Positions 36,309 through 48,442 of a DNA stretch of 64,000 nt are shown piece after piece. The stretch comes from Mycolicibacterium lutetiense (GTDB lineage Bacteria; Actinomycetota; Actinomycetes; Mycobacteriales; Mycobacteriaceae). A model generated the notes under the pieces. That model ran no database searches. It saw only the letters and a list, made by a program, of their open reading frames with translations, and was not told where the DNA came from. The translations under genes and the position numbers were made by a program. Position 1 is the first letter of the stretch. The number at the start of each line of letters is the position of its first letter. The stretch is from the NCBI RefSeq assembly GCF_017876775.1, contig NZ_JAGIOP010000002.1, positions 1,984,001 to 2,048,000 of the forward strand, in the 5' to 3' direction.

Positions 36309-37169
36309 TCAGAGCGTGCGCACGTCCCGGGTGACCGTGTTGCGGCCGGCCAGTTGATCATCAGGCGGGTAGTCGACCTGCACGAGAGTCAGCCCGCGCG
36401 CCGGCGCTGCGGCGAAATCGCTGGACCGGCTCGTCTCCCCCAACAGCCCGGCGGTCCACTCGGGCGACCGCCGACCTTCCCCCACCGCCAGCATCGCACC
36501 GACCACCGAGCGAACCATGTTCCAGCAGAAGGCATCTGCAGTGACATACGCCGTCACATAGCTCCCGTCACGGACCCACTCCAGCCGCTGCAGGTCGCGG
36601 ATCGTGGTGGCCCCGGGACGGGGGCGGCAGAACGCTGCAAAATCATTGAGCCCCAACAATTCCCGAGACGCGGCGGCCATCGCGTCGAGATCAAGAGGTT
36701 TCGGCCACGGTGTGACGAACCGCGTCTCTGCGGGCTCGACCCCATAGGGGGCCAGGCCCAGCCGGTAGGTGTAATGCCGGCGCAACGCCGAGAACCTGGC
36801 GTCGAAACCCGCAGGCGCCCGCACGATGTCGCGGATCCGTACATCGGTCGGCAACAACCGTGCCAACCGCCGCACCAACGGAGCGAATTCGGCGTCGCCC
36901 GCACGAGTGGTCCGCGGGTAGGCGCGGGGAAGCGCGTCGGTCGGGATGTCGACGTGGGCGACCTGACCGGTGGCATGCACCCCGGTGTCGGTACGGCCCG
37001 CGGTCCGCGTCACCACCGCCGTGCGGAACACGGTCGAGAGCGCCTCTTCGATCACCCCGGCCACCGTCCGCTGACCGATCTGCGCCGCCCAACCCGCGAA
37101 ATCGGTGCCGTCATAGGCGATGTCCAGGCGCAAACGAACATGCCCGCCACCGGAATCGATGGCGGGCAT
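36309..37169 (-). CDS. truA: tRNA pseudouridine(38-40) synthase
   Basis: TruA makes pseudouridine at positions 38-40 of the tRNA anticodon arm. The 286-residue product keeps [18 protein letters not shown], the catalytic Asp at D61 in [16 protein letters not shown], the RHYTYRL segment and the C-terminal [16 protein letters not shown] 37169 is the best start but has no clear ribosome site and forms the base of a hairpin; ATG 37202, inside the rplQ end, would extend the protein by 11 residues. Downstream of rplQ by 16 bp, as is usual in mycobacteria. Confidence 0.95.
   Translation of the reverse strand: MPAIDSGGGHVRLRLDIAYDGTDFAGWAAQIGQRTVAGVIEEALSTVFRTAVVTRTAGRTDTGVHATGQVAHVDIPTDALPRAYPRTTRAGDAEFAPLVRRLARLLPTDVRIRDIVRAPAGFDARFSALRRHYTYRLGLAPYGVEPAETRFVTPWPKPLDLDAMAAASRELLGLNDFAAFCRPRPGATTIRDLQRLEWVRDGSYVTAYVTADAFCWNMVRSVVGAMLAVGEGRRSPEWTAGLLGETSRSSDFAAAPARGLTLVQVDYPPDDQLAGRNTVTRDVRTL
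37140..37169 (-). terminator. Hairpin spanning the truA start, possible attenuator
   Basis: A perfect 9-bp stem (37140-37148 with 37161-37169) and 12-nt loop begin 17 nt after the rplQ stop. The truA ATG forms the first three bases of the RNA stem. On the minus strand the sequence after it is only mildly T-rich (GTTCGTTT), so it is a weak terminator at best. It could hide the truA start codon or attenuate transcription from the alpha operon. Confidence 0.5.
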
Positions 37170-37185
37170 GTCGTTCAATGCCTGG

Positions 37186-37713
37186 TTAGGACTTGGCTTC
37201 ATCCTCGGCCGGAGCCTCTTCAGCAGCAGCCTCTTCAGCAGCAGCCTCTTCGGCCGGAGCCTCTTCAGCGGCGGCCTCTTCAGCCTTGGGCGCTTCTTCG
37301 GCCTTGGCCTGCGCGGCGGCGGCGCGACGAGCGCGGTCCGCCTCGGAGGTCACGGTCTTCTCCCGCACCAGCTCGATGACCGCCATGGGGGCGTTGTCGC
37401 CCTTACGGTTCTCGACCCGGATGATGCGGGTGTAGCCACCCTCGCGATCGGCGAAGAACGGGCCGATCTCGGCGAACAGGACATGCACGACGTCCTTGTC
37501 GCGGATCTTCTTGAGGACCTCGCGCCGGTTGTGCAGCTCACCCTTCCTGGCGTGGGTGATCAGCTTCTCGGCGTAGGGACGCAATGCCCGCGCCTTCGCA
37601 TCGGTCGTCTTGATGCGACCGTGCTCGAACAACGAGGTGGCCAAGTTGGCCAGCATCGCCTGCTGGTGTGAGGACGACCCGCCGAGGCGGGCACCCTTTG
37701 TGGGCTTGGGCAT
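37186..37713 (-). CDS. rplQ: 50S ribosomal protein L17
   Basis: L17 lines the peptide exit tunnel region of the 50S subunit. The first 120 residues are the conserved core ([37 protein letters not shown]). The last 55 residues are a low-complexity extension of [20 protein letters not shown] type, encoded by near-identical 15-bp repeats, as known for actinobacterial L17. Total 175 residues. It follows rpoA by 59 bp and closes the rpsM-rpsK-rpsD-rpoA-rplQ operon. Confidence 0.97.
   Translation of the reverse strand: MPKPTKGARLGGSSSHQQAMLANLATSLFEHGRIKTTDAKARALRPYAEKLITHARKGELHNRREVLKKIRDKDVVHVLFAEIGPFFADREGGYTRIIRVENRKGDNAPMAVIELVREKTVTSEADRARRAAAAQAKAEEAPKAEEAAAEEAPAEEAAAEEAAAEEAPAEDEAKS
37208..37285. 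repeat. 15-bp tandem repeats in the 3' part of rplQ
   Basis: Degenerate copies of a 15-bp unit (on the plus strand GCCTCTTCAGCAGCA and variants) encode the repeating Ala/Glu blocks of the L17 tail. Such repeats readily gain or lose units by slippage without breaking the frame, so tail length likely varies between strains. Confidence 0.8.
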
Positions 37714-37772
37714 TGCGACTATCTCCTAAATGGGGCCGGCCCCCGTATCAGGTAGGACCGGGACGGAATTCT

Positions 37773-38852
<1,080 letters not shown>

Positions 38853-38899
38853 CTATTTGATGCCGTCTGGTACCCACCGGTCGGATGACCGGTAGGTCA

Positions 38900-39505
38900 T
38901 TACTTCGAGTAGAACTCGACGATGAGCTGTTCGGCGAGCGGCACCTGGATTTGCGCGCGCTCGGGCAGCTGGTGCACGAGGACGCGCTGGCGCTCCCCGA
39001 CGACCTGCAGCCACGCCGGGATCGGGCGCTCACCCGCGGTCTGCCGAGCAACCTCGAACGGCAGGGTGTTGAGCGACTTTTCCTTGACGTCGACGATGTC
39101 GTACTGCGACACGCGGTAGCTCGGGACGTTCACCTTGACACCGTTGACGGTGAAGTGTCCGTGGCTGACCAGCTGACGTGCCATCCGGCGGGTGCGCGCC
39201 AGGCCGGCGCGGTACACCACGTTGTCCAGGCGGCTCTCCAGGATCTGGAGCAGGTTCTCACCCGTCTTGCCGGCCTTGCGGTTGGCTTCTTCGTAGTACT
39301 TGCGGAACTGCTTCTCCATCACGCCGTAGGTGAAGCGAGCCTTCTGCTTCTCCTGCAGCTGGGTGCGGTATTCGCTCTCCTTGATCCGCGCGCGACCATG
39401 CTGGCCGGGCGGGTAGGGGCGCTTTTCGAACGACTGATCTCCACCGATGAGGTCGACGCCGAGACGGCGCGACTTGCGGGTGGCGGGGCCGGTATAACGA
39501 GCCAT
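38900..39505 (-). CDS. rpsD: 30S ribosomal protein S4
   Basis: S4 is a primary 16S rRNA-binding protein and, in many bacteria, the translational repressor of the alpha operon. The 201-residue sequence is typical: MARYTGPATRKSRRLGVDL, the S4 RNA-binding domain RLDNVVYRAGLARTRRMARQ, and the final QLIVEFYSK. It is of the form without the zinc-binding cysteines. It lies 13 bp after rpsK. Confidence 0.98.
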   Translation of the reverse strand: MARYTGPATRKSRRLGVDLIGGDQSFEKRPYPPGQHGRARIKESEYRTQLQEKQKARFTYGVMEKQFRKYYEEANRKAGKTGENLLQILESRLDNVVYRAGLARTRRMARQLVSHGHFTVNGVKVNVPSYRVSQYDIVDVKEKSLNTLPFEVARQTAGERPIPAWLQVVGERQRVLVHQLPERAQIQVPLAEQLIVEFYSK

Positions 39506-39518
39506 TTTCTAAATCCTC

Positions 39519-39932
39519 CTAGACCCGGCGCCGCTTGGGCGGACGGCAGCCGTTGTGCGGCTGCGGCGTGACGTCGGAAATCGCGCCCACTTCGAGGCCG
39601 GCGGCCTGCAGCGAGCGGATGGCGGTCTCGCGGCCCGAACCCGGGCCCTTGACGAACACGTCGACCTTCTTCACGCCGTGCTCCTGCGCCTTGCGGGCAG
39701 CGTTCTCGGCGGCCAGCTGTGCGGCGAACGGGGTCGACTTACGCGAACCCTTGAAGCCGACATGGCCCGATGATGCCCAGGCGATGACGTTGCCCTGGGG
39801 ATCGGTGATCGAGACGATCGTGTTGTTGAACGTGCTCTTGATGTGCGCAGCGCCGTGCGGGACGTTCTTCTTTTCCCGGCGCCGGGTGGTCTTACCGCGC
39901 TTGGCGCCCGCGGCCTTCTTCGGTGGTGCCAT
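39519..39932 (-). CDS. rpsK: 30S ribosomal protein S11
   Basis: S11 sits on the 30S platform near the mRNA exit. The 137-residue product has a basic N-terminus ([19 protein letters not shown]) and conserved [29 protein letters not shown] and [12 protein letters not shown]. It starts 5 bp after rpsM and is part of the same operon. Confidence 0.98.
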   Translation of the reverse strand: MAPPKKAAGAKRGKTTRRREKKNVPHGAAHIKSTFNNTIVSITDPQGNVIAWASSGHVGFKGSRKSTPFAAQLAAENAARKAQEHGVKKVDVFVKGPGSGRETAIRSLQAAGLEVGAISDVTPQPHNGCRPPKRRRV

Positions 39933-39937
39933 CGGGG

Positions 39938-40312
39938 TTACCTAGCCTTCTTCTTGCCGGCGATGGTGCGCTTGGGGCCCTTGCGGGTACGCGCGTTGGT
40001 CTTGGTCCGCTGGCCGCGCACCGGCAGGCCACGGCGGTGCCGCAGGCCCTGGTAGCAGCCGATCTCGATCTTGCGGCGAATGTCGGCCTGCACCTCGCGG
40101 CGCAGGTCACCCTCAACCTTGAGGTTGCCTTCGATGTATTCGCGCAGGACGGTCACCTGATCATCGGTCAGATCCTTGGTGCGCATGTCCTTGTCGATGC
40201 CCGTCGCGGCGAGAATCTCGTTCGAACGGGTACGGCCGATGCCGAAAATGTAGGTCAGCGCGATCTCCATGCGCTTGTCGCGCGGGAGATCTACGCCCAC
40301 AAGTCTTGCCAT
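39938..40312 (-). CDS. rpsM: 30S ribosomal protein S13
   Basis: S13 is in the 30S head and contacts the 50S subunit and P-site tRNA. ATG 40312 ([19 protein letters not shown]) gives 124 residues, with the helix-hairpin-helix stretch [15 protein letters not shown] and the basic C-terminus [17 protein letters not shown]. It follows an AAGAGGA ribosome site and heads the rpsM-rpsK-rpsD-rpoA-rplQ run. A structured 214-bp spacer separates it from rpmJ. Confidence 0.98.
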   Translation of the reverse strand: MARLVGVDLPRDKRMEIALTYIFGIGRTRSNEILAATGIDKDMRTKDLTDDQVTVLREYIEGNLKVEGDLRREVQADIRRKIEIGCYQGLRHRRGLPVRGQRTKTNARTRKGPKRTIAGKKKAR

Positions 40313-40367
40313 TGTGTGCTGTTCCTCTTGTTTCGCTGCGGAGGTCTGGTCCCAGCCCGTTCCCATC

Positions 40368-40408
40368 AGCCCCTAAGGGCTCTCCGGGGTCCGGCCTCCG
40401 TGCCGGAC
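40368..40408 (-). promoter_or_regulatory. Paired hairpins in the rpsM leader
   Basis: Two stems lie 56-96 nt upstream of rpsM: AGCCC-CTAA-GGGCT (40368-40381) and GTCCGGC-CTCCGT-GCCGGAC (40389-40408). In other bacteria S4 binds a leader structure at this place to repress the alpha operon. Whether these stems serve S4 here is inference. Confidence 0.4.
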
Positions 40409-40526
40409 GTGGATGAGTTCTCATCGCGTATGAGCGGCGGATCCGCTCAGTGGTGCTGGGGATTCATCATTCAGTTGTGGTGAGACGGGCGGCGGCGCGA
40501 CTACTACTACTTCGCGCAGCCGCTCA

Positions 40527-40640
40527 TCAGCCCTGCCGCTGCTTGTGGCGGGGATCGCTGCAGATCACCATGACCCGCCCATGCCGGCGGATCACCCTGC
40601 ACTTATCGCAGATGGGCTTGACGCTCGGGTTCACCTTCAC
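40527..40640 (-). CDS. rpmJ: 50S ribosomal protein L36
   Basis: A 37-residue protein starting at GTG 40640, too short for most gene callers. It reads [20 protein letters not shown] and continues with [17 protein letters not shown]. It has the zinc-ribbon pattern CDKC-x12-C-x4-H of the zinc-binding L36 form. It stands between infA (86 bp upstream) and rpsM, the normal place in this operon. Confidence 0.96.
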
Positions 40641-40726
40641 GGCTGTTCGATCCTTCTGGCTCTGTAGGTGACGCGCAGGTACGCACGTCGCCGTTTCTCG
40701 TCGTTACTGGTCGGGCTTCTATCGGG

Positions 40727-40948
40727 TCACTTGTACCGGTACACGATGCGGCCCCGGGACAGGTCGTAGGGAGAGAGCTCCACCACTACCCGGTCCTCGG
40801 GCAGGATGCGGATGTAGTGCTGCCGCATCTTGCCGCTGATGTGGGCCAAGACCTTGTGTCCGTTCTCCAGCTCAATGCGGAACATCGCATTGGGCAGAGG
40901 CTCGACCACACGACCCTCGACCTCGATGGCACCGTCTTTCTTGGCCAT
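40727..40948 (-). CDS. infA: Translation initiation factor IF-1
   Basis: The 73-residue IF-1 is an OB-fold protein that blocks the A site during initiation. The sequence [40 protein letters not shown] and [19 protein letters not shown] is that of bacterial IF-1. It is the first gene of the leftward run infA-rpmJ-rpsM-rpsK-rpsD-rpoA-rplQ; its promoter lies in the 424-bp gap to the right. Confidence 0.98.
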
Positions 40949-41372
40949 ACTTTTCGGCGATCCTTGCTTTCGTTTCGTAGCTTCATCAGTCGCAATGCAG
41001 CCCGTCGTGGTGCTGCGTCGACCAACTTCACTACGTGAGCCGGATCGAGACGGAATTGCAGAAAATCAGCAGTTCCAAGACGGGGCACGCAAAAAGTCGG
41101 CGCGATAGCCGCACCATTGGTCCACAATACCCGCTCAACGGCCTGCGCCAAAATCACGGTTGATCAGCTCTGGCGGCAAGATTTGGTGCGCGGCGAGGCC
41201 GCGACTCAGGGTTCCGATGGTACGGACTGATCCGCGTCTGCGTTCGTCGTCGGGGGCATCGCGGTACTGGCCTCGGCGGCGCGCTTGATCACCGAGAGGG
41301 TGGCCTGTGTCTGCTGCGCCGCTGAAGCGCCGGCCCGATATCCCCTGGACTGGCGGCGCATACTTGGTAGCG
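40949..41372. other. Intergenic region with divergent promoters (infA and receiver-flavoprotein)
   Basis: This 424-bp gap separates infA from the receiver-flavoprotein gene. The half nearer infA is less GC-rich and should contain the promoter and leader of the translation operon; TTGAGC with TATTGT on the minus strand near 41125-41140 is a possible element. The half nearer the flavoprotein includes an in-frame 22-codon extension from GTG 41307, which has AGAGGG upstream and may be the real start. I see no other gene that I can support. Confidence 0.4.
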
Positions 41373-43064
41373 ATGACCGGCCCCGCCTCCCAGCCCCGTA
41401 AACCCGTAATCCTGACCGTCGACGACGATCCCGCGGTATCCCGTGCGGTCGCCCGTGACCTGCGCCGCCATTACGGCGAGCGGTACCGGATCGTGCGCGC
41501 CGAATCCGGCCCGGACGCCCTGGAAACCCTCAACGAACTGAAGTTGCGCGGCGACACCGTCGCGGTGTTCGTCGCCGACTACCGGATGCCTCAGATGAGC
41601 GGCATCGACTTCCTCGAATCCGCGATGGACCTCTACCCGATGGCCCGGCGCGTGCTGTTGACGGCATATGCCGACACCACCGCCGCGATCGACGCCATCA
41701 ACATCGTCGACCTCGACCACTACCTGCTCAAGCCGTGGGATCCGCCCGAGGAGAAGCTCTACCCGGTGATCGACGGCCTGCTGGAGCAGTGGCGCACCGT
41801 CGGCGACCGGGCCATCCCGCACACCAAGGTGATCGGGCACCAGTGGAGTTCGCGGTCCTGGGAGGTGCGCCAGTTCCTGGCCCGCAACCAGCACACCTTC
41901 CGTGGGTTCACCACCGATGAGCCCATGGGCCGCCAACTCCTGGAGGCCGCGGGGCTCGACGGCCTGCAGCTTCCCGTGGTGATCACCGAGGGCGGTGAGA
42001 CGCTGGTCGAACCCAGCGACGGTGAGCTCGCCGACATGCTGGGCCTGTCGACCACCCCCTCGCTGACCATGTATGACCTCGCGGTCATCGGCGGCGGCCC
42101 GGCCGGCCTGGCCGCCGCGGTCTACGGCGCGTCCGAAGGTCTGCGGACGGTCCTGATCGAGGGCACCACCACCGGCGGGCAGGCCGGCCGCAGTTCGCGG
42201 ATCGAGAACTACCTGGGCTTCCCGACCGGGGTGTCAGGGGCCGAGCTGGCCACCTCCGCCCGCAGGCAGGCCGAGCGATTCGGCGCCGAGGTGATCACGA
42301 CCCGCGAAGCCGTCGCTCTCGATATCGCGGGCGCGGCCCGCACCATCACGTTCGCCGACGGCGAGACGATCGGCGCCCGCGCGGTCATCCTGGCCACCGG
42401 CGTCGAGTACCGCCAGCTCCCGGTTCCGGGCTGCTTCGATGACCCTGCCGATCCGGCAAACTACGTCGGCCGCGGTGTCTACTACGGCGCCTCGGTGTCC
42501 GACGCCTCCGAATGCAAGGGCGAGGACGTCTACATCGTCGGCGGCGCCAATTCGGCCGGCCAGGCCGCGATGTTCATGTCGCGCGAGGCCAAGTCGGTCA
42601 CGCTGCTGGTGCGCGGACCGTCGCTGGAAGCGTCGATGTCGTTCTACCTGATCCAGCAGATCGAGCAGACGTCGAACATCCACGTGCGCACCTGCACCGA
42701 GGTGGTCTCCGCGTTGGGCGAAGACGATCATCTGGTGGGACTGGAGCTCGTGGACCGGCAGTCCGGCGAGCACGAGAAGGTGCCCGCGGCGCGGCTGTGC
42801 TGCTTCATCGGCGCCACCCCGCGCACTGACTGGCTCGACGGCGTGGTGGCCCGCGATGACCACGGGTTCATCCTGGCCGGGCCCGACCTGCGCGACGTGT
42901 GCGGCTGGACCCTGGAACGGCCGCCACATCACCTGGAAACAAGTGTGCCCGGTGTGTTTGTTGCAGGAGACGTGCGTGCCGAGTCCGCCAAGCGGGTGGC
43001 AGCCGCCGTCGGCGAAGGGTCGATGGCGGTCATGCTGGTGCACCGCTACCTGGCAGAAGCGTGA
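41373..43064 (+). CDS. Fused response-regulator receiver / thioredoxin-reductase-like flavoprotein
   Basis: A 563-residue fusion. Residues about 10-130 are a receiver domain with acidic pocket VDDDPAV, phospho-acceptor D69 (FVADYRMPQMSG) and K120 (LLKPWDPPEE). A linker domain (about 140-225; EVRQFLARNQHTFRGFTTDE) looks thioredoxin-like without CxxC. From about 232 on comes a two-dinucleotide flavoprotein: FAD motif VIGGGPAGLAAAVYGASEGL, GGQAGRSSRIENYLGFPTG, NAD(P) motif IVGGANSAGQAA, and FVAGDVRAESAKRVAAAVGEG. The redox CxxC of thioredoxin reductase is missing (SVSDASEC in its place). So it is a phospho-controlled flavoenzyme of unknown substrate. Partnered by the kinase 38 bp downstream. GTG 41307 is an alternative start. 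Confidence 0.88.
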   Translation: MTGPASQPRKPVILTVDDDPAVSRAVARDLRRHYGERYRIVRAESGPDALETLNELKLRGDTVAVFVADYRMPQMSGIDFLESAMDLYPMARRVLLTAYADTTAAIDAINIVDLDHYLLKPWDPPEEKLYPVIDGLLEQWRTVGDRAIPHTKVIGHQWSSRSWEVRQFLARNQHTFRGFTTDEPMGRQLLEAAGLDGLQLPVVITEGGETLVEPSDGELADMLGLSTTPSLTMYDLAVIGGGPAGLAAAVYGASEGLRTVLIEGTTTGGQAGRSSRIENYLGFPTGVSGAELATSARRQAERFGAEVITTREAVALDIAGAARTITFADGETIGARAVILATGVEYRQLPVPGCFDDPADPANYVGRGVYYGASVSDASECKGEDVYIVGGANSAGQAAMFMSREAKSVTLLVRGPSLEASMSFYLIQQIEQTSNIHVRTCTEVVSALGEDDHLVGLELVDRQSGEHEKVPAARLCCFIGATPRTDWLDGVVARDDHGFILAGPDLRDVCGWTLERPPHHLETSVPGVFVAGDVRAESAKRVAAAVGEGSMAVMLVHRYLAEA

Positions 43065-43102
43065 TGGCCGGCACCGTCGGCGAGGCTGAGAGGAACTGAG
43101 CG

Positions 43103-44581
43103 ATGGGCGAAACCTGCCTGCCCTCCGAACTGCGGACCCTGTTCCTGTTCGAGGCGTTGACCGACGAACAGCTGCAGACGCTGTGCGACAACGGGCACAT
43201 CGCGGTGTTCGAGCCCGGCCCCATCATCACCGAGGGCGATCCCGCGACGTGTTTCTACGTGCTGATCGACGGCGAGTTGGTGATGTCCAAGCGCTCGGCC
43301 GGGACGGACATCGAGACCAGCAGGACGTCGCAGCGCGGCGTGTACTGCGGCGCGTGGTCGGCCTACATCCCCGGTGAGGAACAGATTTATCAGGCGTCGG
43401 TACGGGTGACCCGGCCGTCGCGGTTCTTCGTGCTCGACGCCGGTGCGTTCGCAAAGTTCATGCGCGACGAGTTCCCGATGGCCGTGCACCTGCTCGAAGG
43501 TCACATGGTCGGTGGGCGCCGCCAACGGCAGATCATCGGCCACCGCGAGAAGCTGCTGGCGTTGGGCAACATCACCGCGGGCCTGACCCATCAGCTCAAC
43601 AATCCGGCGGCCGCCACCGCCCGCGCCGTGGCCGACCTGCGCGAAGGCGTCGGCAAGATGCGCCACAAGTTGGCGATGCTGGCCGATGGCAAGTTCACCC
43701 CCGAGGCGCTGCGGATGCTGGTGACCATCCAGGACGAAGTCGCCGAGCAGGTCGCCAAGCACAAGGGGCTGGAGCTCACCGCGCTGGAGACCTCGGACCG
43801 CGAGGACGAGATGGGCGACTGGCTCGAGGCCCACGAGATCGTGTACGCCTGGGACTACGCCCCGACGTTCGTCGAAGCCGGTCTCGACATCGACTGGCTG
43901 GAACGCGTCGAAGCAACGATCAGCGGCGTCGACTGCTCGGCCACGCTGCCGGGAGCACTCGGCTGGCTGAAGTACACCATCGACACCGAGCTGCGGATGA
44001 ACGAGGTTGCCGAGGCGAGCAAGCGGATCTCGACGCTGCTGGCCGGCGCCAAGCAGTACTCACAGATGGACCGCGGCTCCTACCAGATTGCCGATGTCCA
44101 CGAGGGTCTGCGCAGCACTCTGATGATGTTCGGCGACAAGGTCGGCAAGGACAAGCCGGTCACCCTGTCCAAGGAACTGGACAAATCACTGCCCGAATTG
44201 CACTGCTACCCAGCTGATCTCAACCAGGTGTGGACCAACATCATCGACAATGCCATACAGGCGATGGGCGGCCACGGCACCTTGACGCTGCGCACCAGCC
44301 GCGAGACCGACGACATGATCCGGGTGGAGATCTGCGACGACGGGCCCGGCATCCCCCAGGAAGATCTCGAGCGCATCTTCACGCCGTTCTTCACCACCAA
44401 ACCGTTCGGCGAGGGCACCGGACTCGGCCTGGACCTGGCCTGGCGGATCGTGGTGGAGAAGCACGGCGGCGATCTGCGCGTGCAGTCGCGGCCGGGCGAT
44501 ACCCGGTTCATCGTGCTGTTGCCGTTGGTCGCGACCGCGCCGGAGTCCCTGCTGGCGGCGGAACCGGCTGAATCGTCGTGA
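43103..44581 (+). CDS. Histidine kinase with N-terminal cyclic-nucleotide-binding-like domain
   Basis: A 492-residue soluble sensor kinase. The N-terminal 140 residues form a cNMP/CRP-like beta-roll (ITEGDPATCFYVLIDGELVM). The phospho-acceptor H163 lies in LGNITAGLTHQLNNPAAATA, an H-box followed by Asn-Asn-Pro typical of this group. The ATPase domain has VWTNIIDNAIQAM (N-box), EICDDGPGIP, FTPFFTTKPFGEGTGLGLDL and a final G-box region. No membrane segment. It is 38 bp after the receiver-flavoprotein gene, which is its obvious phosphotransfer partner. Whether the N-terminal domain binds a nucleotide cannot be told by eye. Confidence 0.92.
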   Translation: MGETCLPSELRTLFLFEALTDEQLQTLCDNGHIAVFEPGPIITEGDPATCFYVLIDGELVMSKRSAGTDIETSRTSQRGVYCGAWSAYIPGEEQIYQASVRVTRPSRFFVLDAGAFAKFMRDEFPMAVHLLEGHMVGGRRQRQIIGHREKLLALGNITAGLTHQLNNPAAATARAVADLREGVGKMRHKLAMLADGKFTPEALRMLVTIQDEVAEQVAKHKGLELTALETSDREDEMGDWLEAHEIVYAWDYAPTFVEAGLDIDWLERVEATISGVDCSATLPGALGWLKYTIDTELRMNEVAEASKRISTLLAGAKQYSQMDRGSYQIADVHEGLRSTLMMFGDKVGKDKPVTLSKELDKSLPELHCYPADLNQVWTNIIDNAIQAMGGHGTLTLRTSRETDDMIRVEICDDGPGIPQEDLERIFTPFFTTKPFGEGTGLGLDLAWRIVVEKHGGDLRVQSRPGDTRFIVLLPLVATAPESLLAAEPAESS

Positions 44582-44624
44582 GTTTTTCGGAATAGCCGCA
44601 ACGGGAGAGCGGGTTGAGGCAACC

Positions 44625-45485
44625 ATGACAGACATCCCCGGCGCCAAGCCGGACCTCGGCACGTTCGGCGCGTTCGGCCACTACCTACAGTTCCAGCAGC
44701 TGTCCCCGCAGCAGTTGCGGGACATCGAGGGGCTGGGCTACGGCGCGATCTGGGCCGGCGGATCTCCGCCGGCCGAACTGGAGTGGATCGATCCGATCCT
44801 GGCCGCTACCAACACATTGCAGCTGGCCACCGGCATCGTGAACATCTGGAGCGCGGCGGCAGGCCCGATTGCCGAGTCGTTCCACCGCATCGAGGCGGCC
44901 TATCCGGGCCGGTTCCTACTGGGAATCGGGGTCGGGCACCGCGAGGCGATCGGCGAGTACCGAAAGCCACTCGACGCGCTCACCGACTACCTCGACAAGC
45001 TCGACGAGTACGGCGTTCCGCAACACCGCCGGGTCATCGCGGCGCTCGGCCCCAAGGTGCTGCAACTGTCGGCGGCACGGTCGGCCGGCGCGCACCCGTA
45101 CCTGACCACGCCCGAACACACGGCGCAGGCCCGCGAGCTGATCGGCCCCGACGCGTTCCTGGCCCCCGAACACAAGGTCGTGCTGACCACCGACACCGAG
45201 AAAGCCCGTGCCGTCGGCCGCAAGGCACTCGACGTCTACCTGGGTCTGACCAATTACCTCAACAACTTCAAACGGCTGGGCTTCACCGACGAGGACGTGA
45301 CCAAACCGGGCAGTGACCGGTTCATCGACGCGGTCGTCGCGTATGGCACCGTGGATGCCGTGGCCGCTCGGCTGCAGCAGCATCGCGAAGCCGGCGCCGA
45401 CCACGTACCTGTACAGGTGCTGACCTCAACGGAGAAGCTGGTACCCGCACTGACCGAACTGGCCGGGCCGCTCGGCCTGGGCTAG
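44625..45485 (+). CDS. F420-dependent LLM-class oxidoreductase, copy 1
   Basis: A 286-residue luciferase-like monooxygenase-fold protein of the actinobacterial F420 group. It has GYGAIWAGGSPPAELEWIDP, LATGIVNIWSAAA, FHRIEAAYPGRFLLGIGVGH and SAGAHPYLTTPEHTAQARE. The cofactor F420 is inferred from family. It lies 43 bp after the kinase and 36 bp before a close paralogue. The M. tuberculosis region has one such gene (Rv3463) between infA and rmlB. Substrate unknown. Confidence 0.9.
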   Translation: MTDIPGAKPDLGTFGAFGHYLQFQQLSPQQLRDIEGLGYGAIWAGGSPPAELEWIDPILAATNTLQLATGIVNIWSAAAGPIAESFHRIEAAYPGRFLLGIGVGHREAIGEYRKPLDALTDYLDKLDEYGVPQHRRVIAALGPKVLQLSAARSAGAHPYLTTPEHTAQARELIGPDAFLAPEHKVVLTTDTEKARAVGRKALDVYLGLTNYLNNFKRLGFTDEDVTKPGSDRFIDAVVAYGTVDAVAARLQQHREAGADHVPVQVLTSTEKLVPALTELAGPLGLG

Positions 45486-45521
45486 ACGCGCCGACAGGCC
45501 GCGATAGAAAAGGACTCGCAG

Positions 45522-47991
<2,470 letters not shown>

Positions 47992-48098
47992 ATCGTCCGG
48001 GACGTGAATTGAGGTAGTCGGCTACTGCATACGGCCCGGCCGGGTCCGACGACGATGAGCGCATCAACGCAACACGCGCCCATCGAATCGAGATCACG

Positions 48099-48428
48099 AT
48101 GAACCGAACTTCGCGGTTGGCGACGACGCTTCTGGCCACCGGCGGTCTGGGCCTGGCCGGCCTGACACTCGGGACGGGTGCCGCCCAGGCCGCTGGTCCG
48201 TACCAGTGGTGTCCCGGCGATGAACCGGGCGGCTACGGCGGCGGGTTCAACTCGCCGGCGGACGCCCGACCGAATTGGGACTGGAACGTCTGCCACAGCT
48301 ACCACTACGTCAACCAAGGCCAGGGCAATGTTTCGTCCACGGTCTGGGACGGGGACAACCCGCCACCGCCCTATCCGTGGCAGCCGCCCAACATGTGCTG
48401 GTCGCTGTTCCTCCCGCGCCCGTGCTGA
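48099..48428 (+). CDS. Small secreted Cys/Pro/Trp-rich protein
   Basis: A 109-residue product with a clear Sec signal peptide (LATTLLATGGLGLAGLTLG... AAQA, cleavage about residue 32). The mature 77 residues are rich in Pro, Gly, Trp, Tyr and Asn and have four cysteines (WCPG, NVCHS, NMCWS and the terminal RPC), enough for two disulfides. No known family is recognised. It ends 14 bp from the converging peptidase gene. Similar short secreted proteins are frequent in mycobacteria. Confidence 0.8.
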   Translation: MNRTSRLATTLLATGGLGLAGLTLGTGAAQAAGPYQWCPGDEPGGYGGGFNSPADARPNWDWNVCHSYHYVNQGQGNVSSTVWDGDNPPPPYPWQPPNMCWSLFLPRPC

Positions 48429-48442
48429 CACGGCGGATGGGA

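Noticed and set aside
41210..41361. Short minus-strand frame of about 50 codons between infA and the receiver-flavoprotein
   Set aside because: Begins at an ATG without ribosome site, has no recognisable family, and lies in promoter-like sequence.
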